A model generated the notes under the pieces. The model was not told the origin of the DNA. It saw nothing but the letters and a program-made list of their open reading frames with translations, and searched no databases. A stretch of DNA of 64,000 bases from Bradyrhizobium sp. CCBAU 051011. Its GTDB lineage: Bacteria > Pseudomonadota > Alphaproteobacteria > Rhizobiales > Xanthobacteraceae. The position numbers and the translations under genes are program-made. Of this stretch, positions 1 through 8,188 are shown one piece after another; positions within the stretch are counted from its first letter, which is position 1; every line of letters starts with the position of its first letter. The stretch is taken from positions 5,684,501 through 5,748,500 of the forward strand of contig NZ_CP022222.1 in assembly GCF_009930815.1 (NCBI RefSeq), written 5' to 3'.

Positions 1-802
1 GATGGGTTGCGTGATCGCTCCTCACGGCCCCATTCATTGCCAGGCCAAACCCTGCCTGCCACATGCGCTGCGGTCGAGGCGCTGCGCCGACAGCGCCACA
101 CGGGCAAGCAGATCGCGGCCGAACTCGGCATCTCTCCGGCGACTGTCAGTCGTGTCCTGCGGCGACTGGGATTGAACCGGTTGCGCGACCTGGAACCGGC
201 CGAACCGGTGCGGCGCTACGAGCGTGAACATCCCGGCGAACTGATCCACATCGACATCAAAAAGCTCGGCAAGTTCAACCAGGTAGGCCATCGCATCACC
301 GGCGATCGAACCGGTCAGAGCAACCTGCGTGCCCGCGGCGAAGGGCCTGGCTGGGAATACGTCCACGTCTGTATCGACGATGCTTCCCGGATCGCCTTCA
401 GCAAGGTCATGAAGAGCGAACGGCAGGGTTGCGCCGTGGCCTTCCTCAAAGCTGCGATCGCTTACTACGCCAGCCTGGACGTCAGGGTCGAGCGGGTGAT
501 GACCGACAACGGTTCTTGCTATAAATCGCGCGCCTTCCGCAAAGCCTGCCAGCGCCTCGGCCTCAAGCACATTCGCACCAAGCCATACACGCCGAAGACC
601 AACGGTAAGGCCGAACGCTTCATTCAGACCAGCTTGCGCGAGTGGGCTTATGCCCGCGCCTACAACACCTCAGGAGAACGCGCCGCCGAACTGCCAAGAT
701 GGCTTCACCGCTACAATTGGCATCGCCCTCATGGCAGTATCGGCGCGATGCCACCCATCAGCAGACTCGCTCTAACCGGGAACAACCTGTTGAGGCTCCA
801 CA
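1..802 (+). mobile_element. IS481-family insertion sequence, copy A (5' part outside window)
   Basis: This is the 3' part of an IS481-family element. It is nearly identical to the complete inverted copy at 24261-25308. The right terminal repeat ends with ACA at 800-802 (TGTGGAGCC read inward on the minus strand). It is followed by CCTAGA at 803-808, an NCTAGN target as known for IS481. The left end lies before the window, so the second target duplication cannot be seen. Confidence 0.9.
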
Positions 803-807
803 CCTAG
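1..807 (+). CDS. IS481-family transposase (N-terminus outside window)
   Basis: DDE transposase lacking roughly the first 54 residues of the 322-aa copy at 24256-25224; codons GAT GGG at positions 1-6 continue that reading frame. A helix-turn-helix (GKQIAAELGIS..TVSRVLRRLG) is followed by an rve/DDE core with HIDIKKLGKF, VCIDDASR, VMTDNGSCYKS and the C-terminal KTNGKAERF block. The protein would cut and join IS ends. It differs from copy B at a few positions (a GAR/GTR difference and the last residue, T instead of I). The stop codon TAG at 805-807 lies in the target site flanking the IS, not in the element. Confidence 0.93.
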   Translation, partial: DGLRDRSSRPHSLPGQTLPATCAAVEALRRQRHTGKQIAAELGISPATVSRVLRRLGLNRLRDLEPAEPVRRYEREHPGELIHIDIKKLGKFNQVGHRITGDRTGQSNLRARGEGPGWEYVHVCIDDASRIAFSKVMKSERQGCAVAFLKAAIAYYASLDVRVERVMTDNGSCYKSRAFRKACQRLGLKHIRTKPYTPKTNGKAERFIQTSLREWAYARAYNTSGERAAELPRWLHRYNWHRPHGSIGAMPPISRLALTGNNLLRLHT

Positions 808-822
808 AGCGCCTGCAGCGGC

Positions 823-1191
823 CTATCTTCGAAGCGATCCGATATAGGCGGCGATATCGCCCGCTTCGTTTCGGCTCAGCGGAAAATTTGGCATCTTAGG
901 ATGTGGCTCCAGCAGAAAGAACGCCAGTTTCTCGGCGCTGAAATCCGATTTTTGCGCTATTGCCGAGAACGGAGGAACATCTGCACTGGCCTGCTTCTGC
1001 TCGCTGCCGACGACGTGACAGGAAGCGCACCAGCGATTTGCGAGTTCTGCACCATGATCCGCATCGGCCGCCATCGCCGTCGATAGGGTCAAACTGATCA
1101 TACCAGCGACAAGAAACAGACCCCAGTCCCGGTTCATCCGCGTAGGGCGTTGTATTGACCTCAGAATTGACTGGTATCGCAGTCCGCTCAT
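823..1191 (-). CDS. Small periplasmic c-type cytochrome
   Basis: Class I cytochrome c of about 104 residues from its internal Met, or 122 from the chosen start. An export signal (LFLVAGMISLTLSTAMAADA) precedes the haem-binding CASCH motif. A Met ligand is likely in the HPKMPNFPLSRNEAGDIAAYI tail, typical of small soluble electron carriers. ATG at 1191 is chosen because AGAGGGG lies about 7 nt upstream, and a FixK/FNR dyad at 1246-1259 would place a transcript start about 20 nt upstream. The inner ATG at 1137 gives a more ordinary signal peptide but has no Shine-Dalgarno. The protein would shuttle electrons under low oxygen. The partner oxidase or reductase is not in the window. A decayed second cytochrome c lies at 7632-7926. 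Confidence 0.85.
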   Translation of the reverse strand: MSGLRYQSILRSIQRPTRMNRDWGLFLVAGMISLTLSTAMAADADHGAELANRWCASCHVVGSEQKQASADVPPFSAIAQKSDFSAEKLAFFLLEPHPKMPNFPLSRNEAGDIAAYIGSLRR

Positions 1192-1245
1192 TCGATCACC
1201 CCTCTGGGCGCGCGGATTCGTTCGTGAGGTATCCTCGACGTGCCT

Positions 1246-1259
1246 TTGATATCGCTCAA
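1246..1259 (-). promoter_or_regulatory. FixK/FNR-type operator before the cytochrome c gene
   Basis: TTGATATCGCTCAA matches TTGA-N6-TCAA exactly. Its centre at 1252.5 predicts a class II transcript start near 1211, leaving a 20-nt leader to the ATG at 1191. It therefore supports that start over the open frame extending upstream to 1620. Confidence 0.7.
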
Positions 1260-1727
1260 TGCGACGTTTGGCGAGACTCATAAAGTCACTAAAGTCGCCA
1301 ACGAACCGCCTGAACGGGGTGCCGACCGCTCGACGCAGGCGGCTTAGGAGTTGGGGCAGGCCCCGGCGGTTTTCGTCGGGGCTCCAACTAAATCGGGCGC
1401 CGGCCATGACTGTCATTTCCGTGCCCTTTCGCGCCGTGCTCGTGATGCGATCAAGGTTCACCGAGAATGCCTCGGCATCGCGTGCATCGGTCGATCCAAG
1501 AGACTCAACGAGCAAGAGCAGGTGAAACGATCGCCGGGCCACGCTTGATAGGAACGTTTTGAATTTCTTTCGCAATCGGTCAGCGAGTTGCCCGCCGGTA
1601 GAGCCGGAGTTGATGCACAAGCTGGAAATGAGCCACCCACCTGATTCTTTCGACTGGACATCGCGCTATTGCGAGGGCTTTGCATAAGTTGGCGTCGGAT
1701 GATTCTTTAGCGAGAGATTCGCTCCCG
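1260..1727. other. No recognisable gene
   Basis: The minus strand is open here as an upstream extension of the cytochrome frame, but the product (Arg-rich, no known motif) lies behind the putative FixK promoter. I see no supported gene. Confidence 0.45.
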
Positions 1728-1874
1728 ATGGCGGAGCGGCAGATCGGTCAATTGAGCTTTAAGGACGAGCTGGTGAGTGATGGTGCTCGGGCCAACGCGC
1801 CGCCGGAGCGGGTGTCAGAGCTGCTGCTGTTACTGCAGCATTGGTATGGGCTCTCTGCGATGGATCTAGCTTAA
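1728..1874 (+). pseudogene. IS5-family transposase remnant
   Basis: A short frame with MAERQIGQLSF and FKDELVSDGAR, then PERVSELL joined directly to LLLLQHWYGLS. In intact IS5-group transposases these two blocks belong to the N-terminus but are separated by a few dozen residues. The fragment therefore has an internal deletion and loses everything after WYGLS, including the DDE core. It overlaps the end of the convergent DUF2269 gene by a few bases. No terminal repeats are visible. Confidence 0.65.
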
Positions 1875-2479
1875 TCTGTTTGGATTTCGGTGCGCGGTTG
1901 ATCCTCGCCGTTCCAGGGATATATGCGCGGGATTGCGTAATTCAGCCCCGAAGCGACCGCCACCGCAAGCGCGGTCGCCCAGACAAATTGCATCCAGTCG
2001 CTTGGTCGCAGCGCACCAAGCGAGACAATCACCAGAAGTATCGGAATGTCCAAGAAATGCGTGAACGACGCGAGCTGCTCGTTGCGCGCTCGCGCAAGCT
2101 CCGGGGTCACTCCTCGTGCGGCAATGGCTTGGCGCGTCAGACGCCGCAGCCGCATGAAGTACAGGCGCGTGATCGTGTTCCTCTCGATGAATTCGAAGGC
2201 GAAGAGAAGGACCATTCCGGCAAGCCACGGGACACTCAGAAAGTCCCACCCACCGTGGTAGGAGACGATCAACCACGTGCCGCTCGCGAGCAGAAGGAGC
2301 GCCCCCGGAACGACTAGCCCATCGTAGAACACGGCGATCAAGGTCACCGCCTGGGCGAAAAGCTTCAGGTCGCGCACTTGGCGCGAACGCATATCAGAGA
2401 CGAAGACGCCGACGAGGCCGGCCGACATAAGCATGAGGCCGAGCAGATGGGCAAAGCGCAGTAGCAGGTAGGCGTCCAT
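1871..2479 (-). CDS. DUF2269 family integral membrane protein
   Basis: A 202-residue hydrophobic protein with four or five predicted membrane spans: the N-terminal LLLRFAHLLGLMLM segment, a VTLIAVFYDGLVVPGALLLLASG segment, a LAGMVLLFAFEFIERNTI segment and a C-terminal hairpin. The conserved early His and the overall pattern fit DUF2269 (uncharacterised inner-membrane proteins). ATG 2479 is preferred to the upstream in-frame Met because the family begins with MDAYLLLRF-like sequence. It is divergent from the flavoprotein at 2610, with a symmetric FixK/FNR dyad between them. Role unknown; the context suggests a low-oxygen membrane function. Confidence 0.75.
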   Translation of the reverse strand: MDAYLLLRFAHLLGLMLMSAGLVGVFVSDMRSRQVRDLKLFAQAVTLIAVFYDGLVVPGALLLLASGTWLIVSYHGGWDFLSVPWLAGMVLLFAFEFIERNTITRLYFMRLRRLTRQAIAARGVTPELARARNEQLASFTHFLDIPILLVIVSLGALRPSDWMQFVWATALAVAVASGLNYAIPRIYPWNGEDQPRTEIQTD

Positions 2480-2542
2480 TGCACCATTCGTCCTCACGCC
2501 CCCGAGCGGCATACCAGAATGTCACATTGCCCCCGGGAAACG

Positions 2543-2556
2543 TTGAGATTCCTCAA
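2543..2556. promoter_or_regulatory. FixK/FNR-type operator in divergent intergenic region
   Basis: TTGAGATTCCTCAA is a full dyad (TTGAG-N4-CTCAA). A site centred at 2549.5 would give starts near 2591 on the plus strand (19 nt before the ATG at 2610) and near 2508 on the minus strand (29 nt before the ATG at 2479). One site may thus serve both genes. Confidence 0.7.
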
Positions 2557-2609
2557 AGGTGCCCATTCCACCGCTGCTAAAATAGCTGTTATTGATGTGG
2601 AGGCGATCG

Positions 2610-3062
2610 ATGGATGACTCATTCAGGCGGAAAATCCTTGCGCTCCTGGATCAACACCGCACCATGAGAATTGCGACGCTCCGGCCGGACGGATGGCCAC
2701 AGGTGACCACCGTGGGATATGCGAACGACGGCTTTGCGATCTACTTCCTGTGCGGCCCGGATAGCCAAAAAGCGTCGAACCTGGCGTGCGACGACCGCGT
2801 GTCACTGGCCATCGATGACGATCCCGCCCAGGTTATGGACATCACTGGGCTATCCATGGCGGCGCGGGCAAACGTCGTGGCCGACCCTGCCGAAGCCGAA
2901 AAGGCCATGGAGCTCCTGATGTCGCGGTACCCGGACCAGAAGGGGGTCGACCTACCGATACCGAAACCTTCCGAAGTCCGCATCTTCCGCCTGACACCGA
3001 CGGTCATCTCTGTGCTCGACTACTCCAAGGGCTTTGGGCACACCGATCTCGTCGCCTGCTGA
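2610..3062 (+). CDS. Pyridoxamine 5'-phosphate oxidase-like flavoprotein
   Basis: A 150-residue FMN-binding split-barrel protein. Visible blocks are MRIATLRPDGWPQVTTVGY near residues 18-36, the FLCGPDSQKASNLACDDRVSL strand pair, and a C-terminal VRIFRLTPTVISVLDYSKGFGHTD block. Members bind FMN, F420 or haem and reduce varied substrates; the substrate here is unknown. The start is ATG 2610, with GGAGG at 2599-2603 as ribosome site; the ATG at 2595 would overlap that site. The FixK-type box upstream fits the known occurrence of such proteins in micro-oxic regulons of rhizobia. Confidence 0.85.
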   Translation: MDDSFRRKILALLDQHRTMRIATLRPDGWPQVTTVGYANDGFAIYFLCGPDSQKASNLACDDRVSLAIDDDPAQVMDITGLSMAARANVVADPAEAEKAMELLMSRYPDQKGVDLPIPKPSEVRIFRLTPTVISVLDYSKGFGHTDLVAC

Positions 3063-3195
3063 AGACACACCCGGCTGATCGAGCCGAGCCTTGACTGCGG
3101 CTACCGCATGCGGCGGAACAGCGGCTCGGTTGGCAAAGCAGCCGCGGAACGTTTTCCTGCCCTGCGCTCGATCATGAGCTGCAAGGAGTCTGCCC

Positions 3196-4266
3196 ATGGA
3201 GGAGCCGCGCAACCGGGTTGTTCAAGTCAACCGCTTCGGCGGTCCTGACGGGCTGGAGGTCGTCGAAGCTCCGCTGCCGTCGGCCGGCCGGGGCGAGGTG
3301 CGGGTCCGCGTGCTCGCCTCGAGCGTGGTGTACACCGATGTCGTCATCCGGCGCCACCTCTACCCGCAAACGATGCACCTCCGGCCGCCGTTCGTGCTGG
3401 GCTACGACGTCGTCGGGGAAGTCGATCAGCTCGGCGAGGGCGTGAGCGGTTTTCAGCTTGGCGAGCGCGTGGCCGATATGACGGTCGTGGGGTCGAATGC
3501 CGCCTATCGCACGCTCCGGGCCGACGAAGTGACGCGCATGCCGGCGGGCGTCGACGCGGCGGAGGCGGCAACGCTGATCTTGAGTTGGACGACCGCATAC
3601 CAGCTCCTTCACCGGACGGCCCGGGTGCAACCGGTCCAGCGCGTGCTGGTGCATGGAGCCGCCGGCGCCGTCGGTCAGGCACTCCTCACGCTTGGCCGGA
3701 TGGCCGGACTTGAGCTGTGGGGCACCGCGCGCGGCGAGCACGCGGCGCTGGTTCGCGAGCTGGGCGGCACGCCGATCGACTACCAGCGCGAGGACTTCAC
3801 ACGCGTCCTGCCAGGCGGGTTCGACGTCATCTTCGACGGCATCGGTGAGGGCGGCGGCCGCCGCTCGTTGGCGGCGCTCAAGCCCGGCGGCCAACTCTGC
3901 GCCTATGGCTACACGGCGGGCGTGCAGGCACAGCGTCGGATGCTCGCCATTCTGGTGTCGATGGCGCGCCTGTATCTGTGGGGGTGGCTGCCAGGCGGCA
4001 AGCGTGTCCGCTTCTACTCGATCAATGCGATGCGGGCGCGCCATCCGGCCTGGTTCCGGGAGGACCTTGAGCGGCTCTTCGAGCTGTTGGCTAGTCGCGC
4101 GATCCAGCCGCGCGTCGCCGAGCGGATTTCTTTCGATGAGGTCGCCGAGGCGCACCGCCGGCTCGAAGCGGGCGGTCTCGAGGGTAAGCTCGTCCTCTGC
4201 CCGGACCTCCCGCCGCGGCGCGACCGGACGCCACCTCAGCGCGAGCCGGACTCCACTTCCCTCTAG
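3196..4266 (+). CDS. Zinc-independent medium-chain dehydrogenase/reductase (quinone oxidoreductase-like)
   Basis: A 356-residue MDR superfamily oxidoreductase. The N-terminal GroES-like domain has VVQVNRFGGPDGLEVVEAP, and FVLGYDVVGEVDQLGEGV is followed by a Rossmann fold with LVHGAAGAVGQALLTLG for NAD(P)H. The catalytic zinc cysteines of alcohol dehydrogenases are absent, as in quinone and enoyl reductases. The C-terminus closes with GKLVLCPDLPP plus a short Arg/Pro tail that is probably disordered. AAGGAG precedes ATG 3196 at good spacing. Likely NADPH-dependent reduction of an activated double bond or quinone; the substrate cannot be told. It stands 133 bp after the flavoprotein and may share its transcript. 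Confidence 0.88.
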   Translation: MEEPRNRVVQVNRFGGPDGLEVVEAPLPSAGRGEVRVRVLASSVVYTDVVIRRHLYPQTMHLRPPFVLGYDVVGEVDQLGEGVSGFQLGERVADMTVVGSNAAYRTLRADEVTRMPAGVDAAEAATLILSWTTAYQLLHRTARVQPVQRVLVHGAAGAVGQALLTLGRMAGLELWGTARGEHAALVRELGGTPIDYQREDFTRVLPGGFDVIFDGIGEGGGRRSLAALKPGGQLCAYGYTAGVQAQRRMLAILVSMARLYLWGWLPGGKRVRFYSINAMRARHPAWFREDLERLFELLASRAIQPRVAERISFDEVAEAHRRLEAGGLEGKLVLCPDLPPRRDRTPPQREPDSTSL

Positions 4267-4363
4267 GCCACGCTTGCGACCTTGCTCCGGGTGTCGGTTC
4301 GCAAATTTCGCGCGCAGTGATCGATGATGGTCCCGGCCGTGTTCCTGACCACGAGCGCTCGGA

Positions 4364-4815
4364 TCAAGGAAGTTTGACAGCCTCGAAATCGGCCTTGGGG
4401 CCAAATCCGAGTGTCTTGACGAGCGACACGTGGTGACCGCGCGTCGTGATGTTGTCGTCATGCACGGCGAAAGCCCACGTTGTAGACGCCACCCTCCCCA
4501 AGGGGTTTGTCGTCATCATTCGTCAGACCGAGCGGGCGGACCATCATGTTGGTCCACAAGCCGTCCTTCCAGCTGGCGATCGCGTTATTGTTGGCTGCTG
4601 ACCTCGCGGAATCCTCGCGGCTGATCGCGTAGTCGGAAATTAGATCGCCCGCTTTCCAACCTGCATTGGGGTCGAACGGCACCGCATTCTGCTCGCGGAT
4701 CAGGAAGTGGTCGCTCTTGCGCAGTTGGTCGGCAGATATCGATTTGTGAATGCGCTTGAAGTCGAGGCATGTGAATTCCTGCGGTGAACCTTCGTCGCTT
4801 CAAAAATAGCAAATC
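4364..4815 (-). pseudogene. Ethylbenzene dehydrogenase-related haem-binding domain, frameshifted remnant
   Basis: Reading the minus strand gives EFTCLDFKRIHKSISADQL, then FDPNAGWKAGDLISDYAI, WKDGLWTNMMVRPLGLTND and GGVYNVGF. After one extra C (near 4469) it continues AVHDDNITTRGHHVS and LVKTLGFGPKADFEAVKLP to a stop at 4364. This is the C-terminal part of an EB_dh-type haem b domain, found in periplasmic cytochromes related to the gamma subunit of DMSO-reductase-family enzymes. The frame is also broken by a stop upstream (near 4808), and no start or N-terminus survives. A FixK-type dyad at 4923-4936 lies upstream and may once have driven it. Confidence 0.7.
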
Positions 4816-4922
4816 TTCCAGTCTTTCCCCGGACATCGTTCTCCTATGTCAATTAAGGGGCAGGATCGCCATTTAGGTGGCAGGTTGAGCGATGATCTCG
4901 CAAAAGGGGAATTGTTTGCCGT

Positions 4923-4936
4923 TTGATCGAGATCAA
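4923..4936. promoter_or_regulatory. Consensus FixK/FNR operator
   Basis: TTGATCGAGATCAA is an exact TTGAT-N4-ATCAA FNR/FixK consensus. It lies 97 bp before the zinc-ribbon gene on the plus strand (leader of about 62 nt if class II) and upstream of the haem-domain remnant on the minus strand. Confidence 0.78.
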
Positions 4937-5032
4937 TGCGGATGACGACTAGGTAGCTTGATTCTATTCCAAATAAAAAAGACTCCTCGTTCTCGAGGCG
5001 GACGATAAGGGCAAACAAGGGAGGGCGTAATA

Positions 5033-5266
5033 ATGGAAACAGAATCCAATATTCGGCGCCAGTGGGGAAAGGTTTGTCCCGGATGCGGCGAGGAGGTGGT
5101 TGCTCCAGATCGGTCCGAATTTGTCAGCGAACGGCTTGTTCTCAATCTCTGGTCTTGCACGGAATGCGGTAATCGGTTCGAAACTGCGTGGACGCCCAAA
5201 GGGGTCGCACCAAAGCAAAGCGACATAGATTGGGAAGCGGTATTTCCGCCACTCTTGGTGGCTTAA
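5033..5266 (+). CDS. Small zinc-ribbon protein
   Basis: A 77-residue soluble protein with two CxxC knuckles, VCPGCGEE near residues 14-21 and WSCTECGNRFE near residues 40-50, a classical zinc ribbon. GGAGGG precedes ATG 5033. The rest is acidic and has no enzyme motif. It sits behind the best FixK/FNR dyad of the window and before a radical-SAM activase remnant, so a role in low-oxygen metabolism is inferred from context only. Confidence 0.72.
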   Translation: METESNIRRQWGKVCPGCGEEVVAPDRSEFVSERLVLNLWSCTECGNRFETAWTPKGVAPKQSDIDWEAVFPPLLVA

Positions 5267-5385
5267 AATTATCGCAGGCCAACAAAGATGGTTTTATGCC
5301 GTGAAGTTTCATCCGGCTGACACGCGAGCAGCAGCAGGATGTCATCAGCCGCACCTTCCACGACCCAGTCTGAGGGAGGGCTACC

Positions 5386-5956
5386 ATGTCACATCTCGGA
5401 ATCCTAGAGCCCGGTAACCGCCACGATCTACGCGTCGAATTTCCCCGAACGCGCCGGATAAAAGCCAGGCGCCGGAGGAGGCCGGCGGCGAATTCGGCTA
5501 CGCCCATTCCTACGAGACCTCATCACGCTACGACGGGCCCGGCGTCCGGGTCGTCCTCTTCGTCTCGGGCTGCCTGCTGCGCTGCTCGTATTGTCACAAC
5601 CCCGATACGTGGCATTTAAAAGATGGAACATACGTTCAGCGCAACAGATCATCGCTCGGTTCGGCGGCTTTGCGCCGGCACTACGCGCACTTGACGGCGG
5701 CCTGACTATTTCGGGCGGCGAGCCAATGGTGCGGCATGCCGGAACCGATACTTGCTGGCGCCAAGAAGATGGGTCTCCACACGGCAATCGAGACGTCTGG
5801 ATATCTCGGAGATAAAATCGACCACAAATATCTGTTGCGTTCAAATGGAAGGCAATGAAGCTCGACTATCAGCACACCGGAACGCCCACTCCGACGCCCG
5901 AGCTTGTCAGTCGCGTGATCGGACAATTCCGCAACGCGGGCTGCAATGTCCGCTAG
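5386..5956 (+). pseudogene. Pyruvate formate-lyase activating enzyme-like radical SAM protein, deleted remnant
   Basis: In shifting frames one reads FGYAHSYETSSRYDGPGVR, VVLFVSGCLLRCSYCHNPDT with the CxxxCxxC [4Fe-4S]/SAM motif, TWHLKDGTY, LDGGLTISGGEP, then GLHTAIETSGYLGD. This jumps directly to FKWKAMKLDYQHTGTPTPT and PELVSRVIGQFRNAGCNVR before a stop at 5954-5956. Intact PflA-type activases (about 250-290 aa) have roughly 100 residues between these last blocks. The gene therefore carries an internal deletion and several frameshifts. No glycyl-radical enzyme is present in the window. Confidence 0.82.
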
Positions 5957-6049
5957 TCGGCTCAATAGCGCGGGGCGAACGATCTCGGTAGTCAATCACG
6001 GCAGCGTGTGCGGAACTAATTGGGGGATGATTTTCTGAGGAGGTTCGAA

Positions 6050-6451
6050 ATGTACAGGCGCGTTTTAGGACTCACGATATCTGCTCTCATGCTGGCGTAT
6101 GGTGCTGTCGGTGCGATTGCTCAGGACCGAATGATGTCTCAGTCAGATCAGCAACAAGCACAATCCCATCCCGTGGGCCACGAAGGGGCCGGCACGACTG
6201 GGCAAGGAGGTATGATGGGAGGAGGCATGATGGGTCGCGGCATGATGGGCGGGGGCGGAATGGGGCCCCCCATCATGTTGCGTATGATGTTCGCTCTGAT
6301 GGACGGCGAGGGCGACGGGACCATCTCATTAACGGAGTTTCAGGTGCCTCACGAGCGAATTTTCAAGGCAATGGACAGCAACAAAGATGGACGGCTTACC
6401 CAGGAAGAGATGCAAGCGTTTATGCACGGGAAATCGGTTCGGCAGCAGTAG
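6050..6451 (+). CDS. Secreted EF-hand protein (Met/Gly-rich linker), paralog 1
   Basis: A 133-residue exported protein. A signal peptide (MYRRVLGLTISALMLAYGAVGAIAQ) is followed by a linker rich in Gln, Gly and Met with repeated GGMMG units. Two calcium-binding loops lie near the C-terminus, starting DGEGDGTISLTE and DSNKDGRLTQEE. AGGAGG stands 6-7 nt before ATG 6050. Its closest relative in the window is the gene at 31968-32381, which shares the same domain order. The Met-rich linker could bind Cu(I), but that is inference. Periplasmic calcium binding is the safe call. Confidence 0.85.
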   Translation: MYRRVLGLTISALMLAYGAVGAIAQDRMMSQSDQQQAQSHPVGHEGAGTTGQGGMMGGGMMGRGMMGGGGMGPPIMLRMMFALMDGEGDGTISLTEFQVPHERIFKAMDSNKDGRLTQEEMQAFMHGKSVRQQ

Positions 6452-6797
6452 GAAGTTCGATCGATCCCTTCCATGCCCGTTATCCTGAACGCTCTGAGAG
6501 CTCTGGGTGATTGGAAATTGTCTCAGTCGGCCGCGGCTGTGGAGCGTCGAGACCATGCGTGAACGAACGGCAGGTTTTGACGCAATGCGACGGTTCATTT
6601 TTTACGAGCAATAAAACGTCGCAAGAGCTTATCGATTCGCAATCAAAGCGGGCATCGGCTCGAAGCGGCGGACTGCCGGCGTTGTTAATCGGCCTCCCGT
6701 TCGGACCGCCTTCCTTATTTGGAAACGGCTGCCAACGTATTGAAATTGCTAGAGGGCGTTCTCGCGCCTTCATCCGAAGCGCAGGTGGAGCGTACCC
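6452..6797. other. No recognisable gene
   Basis: About 345 bp between the EF-hand and DUF6064 genes. I see no coding family, operator or clear hairpin; GGTGGAG near 6784 is the likely ribosome site for the next gene. Confidence 0.5.
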
Positions 6798-7457
6798 ATG
6801 TTGCCCTTTACGTCAGAGCAATTCCTTGGGGTGTTTGTGAATTACAACCAAGCCATTTGGCCTATCCAAATTGCAGCGTATGTGCTCGGCACCCTCTCAG
6901 TCGTATCACTCTTTCGGAAAACACGAGCCGCTGATCGCGTCATCACCGGGATTTTGGCCGCGATGTGGCTGTGGACCGGTGTTGCCTATCACGCACTTTC
7001 ATTCTCCGCGATCAATAACGCTGCCTACATTTTTGCTGCGCTGTTCATCGTCCAGGGCTGCTATCTTGTTTATGCAGGCGTGTATCGCGATCAAGTTCGT
7101 TTTGGCCTGCGACCCATCCTAACGACCGGAGTGGGAATTTCCTTAGTGGCCTATGCAGCGATCGCTTATCCATTGATTGGCTTAGCCACTGGGCATCGTT
7201 ATCCCGAGATGCCAATGTTCGGCGTCACGCCTTGCCCAATAACAATTTTCACGTTTGGAATGCTGCTGCTGACCTTGCGTCCTGTGCCGAGCTGGCTTTT
7301 TGTTGTTCCTTTCGTCTGGTCATTGATTGGTGGCAGCGCCGCCGCTCTCCTGAATGTGCCGCAAGACTGGCTTCTGCTCGTGAGCGGCTTCATCGCTTCG
7401 CTATCAATCTTTTTCCGAGATCGACATCGGACCCTACAGAGTACCCGGGCTGCGTAG
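6798..7457 (+). CDS. DUF6064 family membrane protein
   Basis: A 219-residue polytopic protein with about six membrane helices in regular alternation. It begins LPFTSEQFLGVFVNYNQAIWP, which with MWLWTGVAYHALSFSAINNAAY and the GVTPCPITIFTFGMLLL block matches DUF6064. The conserved TPCP within a helix could coordinate a metal or be structural. A ribosome site (GGTGGAG) lies about 8 nt before ATG 6798. Function unknown; homologs are scattered in proteobacterial stress islands. Confidence 0.8.
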   Translation: MLPFTSEQFLGVFVNYNQAIWPIQIAAYVLGTLSVVSLFRKTRAADRVITGILAAMWLWTGVAYHALSFSAINNAAYIFAALFIVQGCYLVYAGVYRDQVRFGLRPILTTGVGISLVAYAAIAYPLIGLATGHRYPEMPMFGVTPCPITIFTFGMLLLTLRPVPSWLFVVPFVWSLIGGSAAALLNVPQDWLLLVSGFIASLSIFFRDRHRTLQSTRAA

Positions 7458-7631
7458 GAGCAAGTTTGTGCACTTCTTCGACCGGGTCGAGCTATCAGCA
7501 AGTCGGGCCATATCCGCAATGCCGCGAAAACAGAAGCAAATTCCGAGCATTTGCTGCTCCACAATCGGCCACCGCGGCCCGCCGGCAGGAATGCGAAGAG
7601 AAAGCTCGACTGGAGCCGTGAACCGGTTCGC

Positions 7632-7926
7632 CTATTCGAGGGACAGATACGCCAGCAGGTTGCCAAGCTGGTCCGGCTCGAGCTGAAAGGCGGACATGGT
7701 GGGATGGCCGGTTGAGATGACTTGGCCAGTGCCTCTACAAGGGTCTCGATCGGGTAACGCTCATGCAGCGTCCGAAACGGCGGCGCAATCTTGAGCCGGC
7801 TCGGCGAGACCCTGTCGATTGAATGACACTTCGCGCAATTCTTCAGCGCAAAGGTTAGCCGGGCTACTCTTGAGGCGAAGCCGACTCTGCCGGCGTCAAG
7901 GTGGCGAGACTAAACGCCAGCATCAT
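7632..7926 (-). pseudogene. Decayed periplasmic cytochrome c
   Basis: The minus strand encodes a signal-peptide start (MMLAFSLATLTPAESASPQ from ATG 7926). After frame changes it continues FALKNCAKCHSIDR with the CxxCH haem motif and IAPPFRTLHERYPIETLVEAL. After another shift come GHPTMSAFQLEPDQLGNLL and AYLSLE before the stop at 7632-7634. All parts of a small class I cytochrome c are present, including a likely Met ligand, but no single frame holds them. A FixK-type dyad at 8062-8075 is upstream. Confidence 0.75.
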
Positions 7927-8061
7927 CAGAACTCGTTCCTTTGCAGCTCCGCCTCTGTGGAATGCGCCATTTACTCAGGACGTCGCAGGCAAAGATTAGG
8001 GACGATAGACCGGAGGTAGTCGTAATCCACCTCACCGATACAGGACCCCCCGGGCGGGGCC

Positions 8062-8075
8062 TTGATATACCTCAA
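8062..8075. promoter_or_regulatory. FixK/FNR-type operator before opgC-like gene
   Basis: TTGATATACCTCAA fits TTGA-N6-TCAA. It is 113 bp before the OpgC-like gene (predicted leader about 79 nt) and also upstream of the divergent decayed cytochrome c. Confidence 0.65.
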
Positions 8076-8188
8076 GCAAGGCTTGCTGCTTGCGCCTATG
8101 ATCGCCGAAGGGCTTCACAGGATAGATATTCCCGACTGCATCGATACTGCCGAAGTCTCGACGCCTGTCAAATGTGGGCTAGGAGTAA

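Noticed and set aside
34-570. A 178-codon frame on the minus strand, repeated at 24493-25029 on the plus strand
   Set aside because: Conserved only because it lies antisense within both IS481 transposase copies.
1192-1620. Extension of the cytochrome c frame upstream
   Set aside because: The FixK-type dyad and ribosome site place the start at 1191; the extension has no signal or family match.
3172-4461. A 429-codon frame on the minus strand
   Set aside because: Antisense to the MDR oxidoreductase, without motifs.
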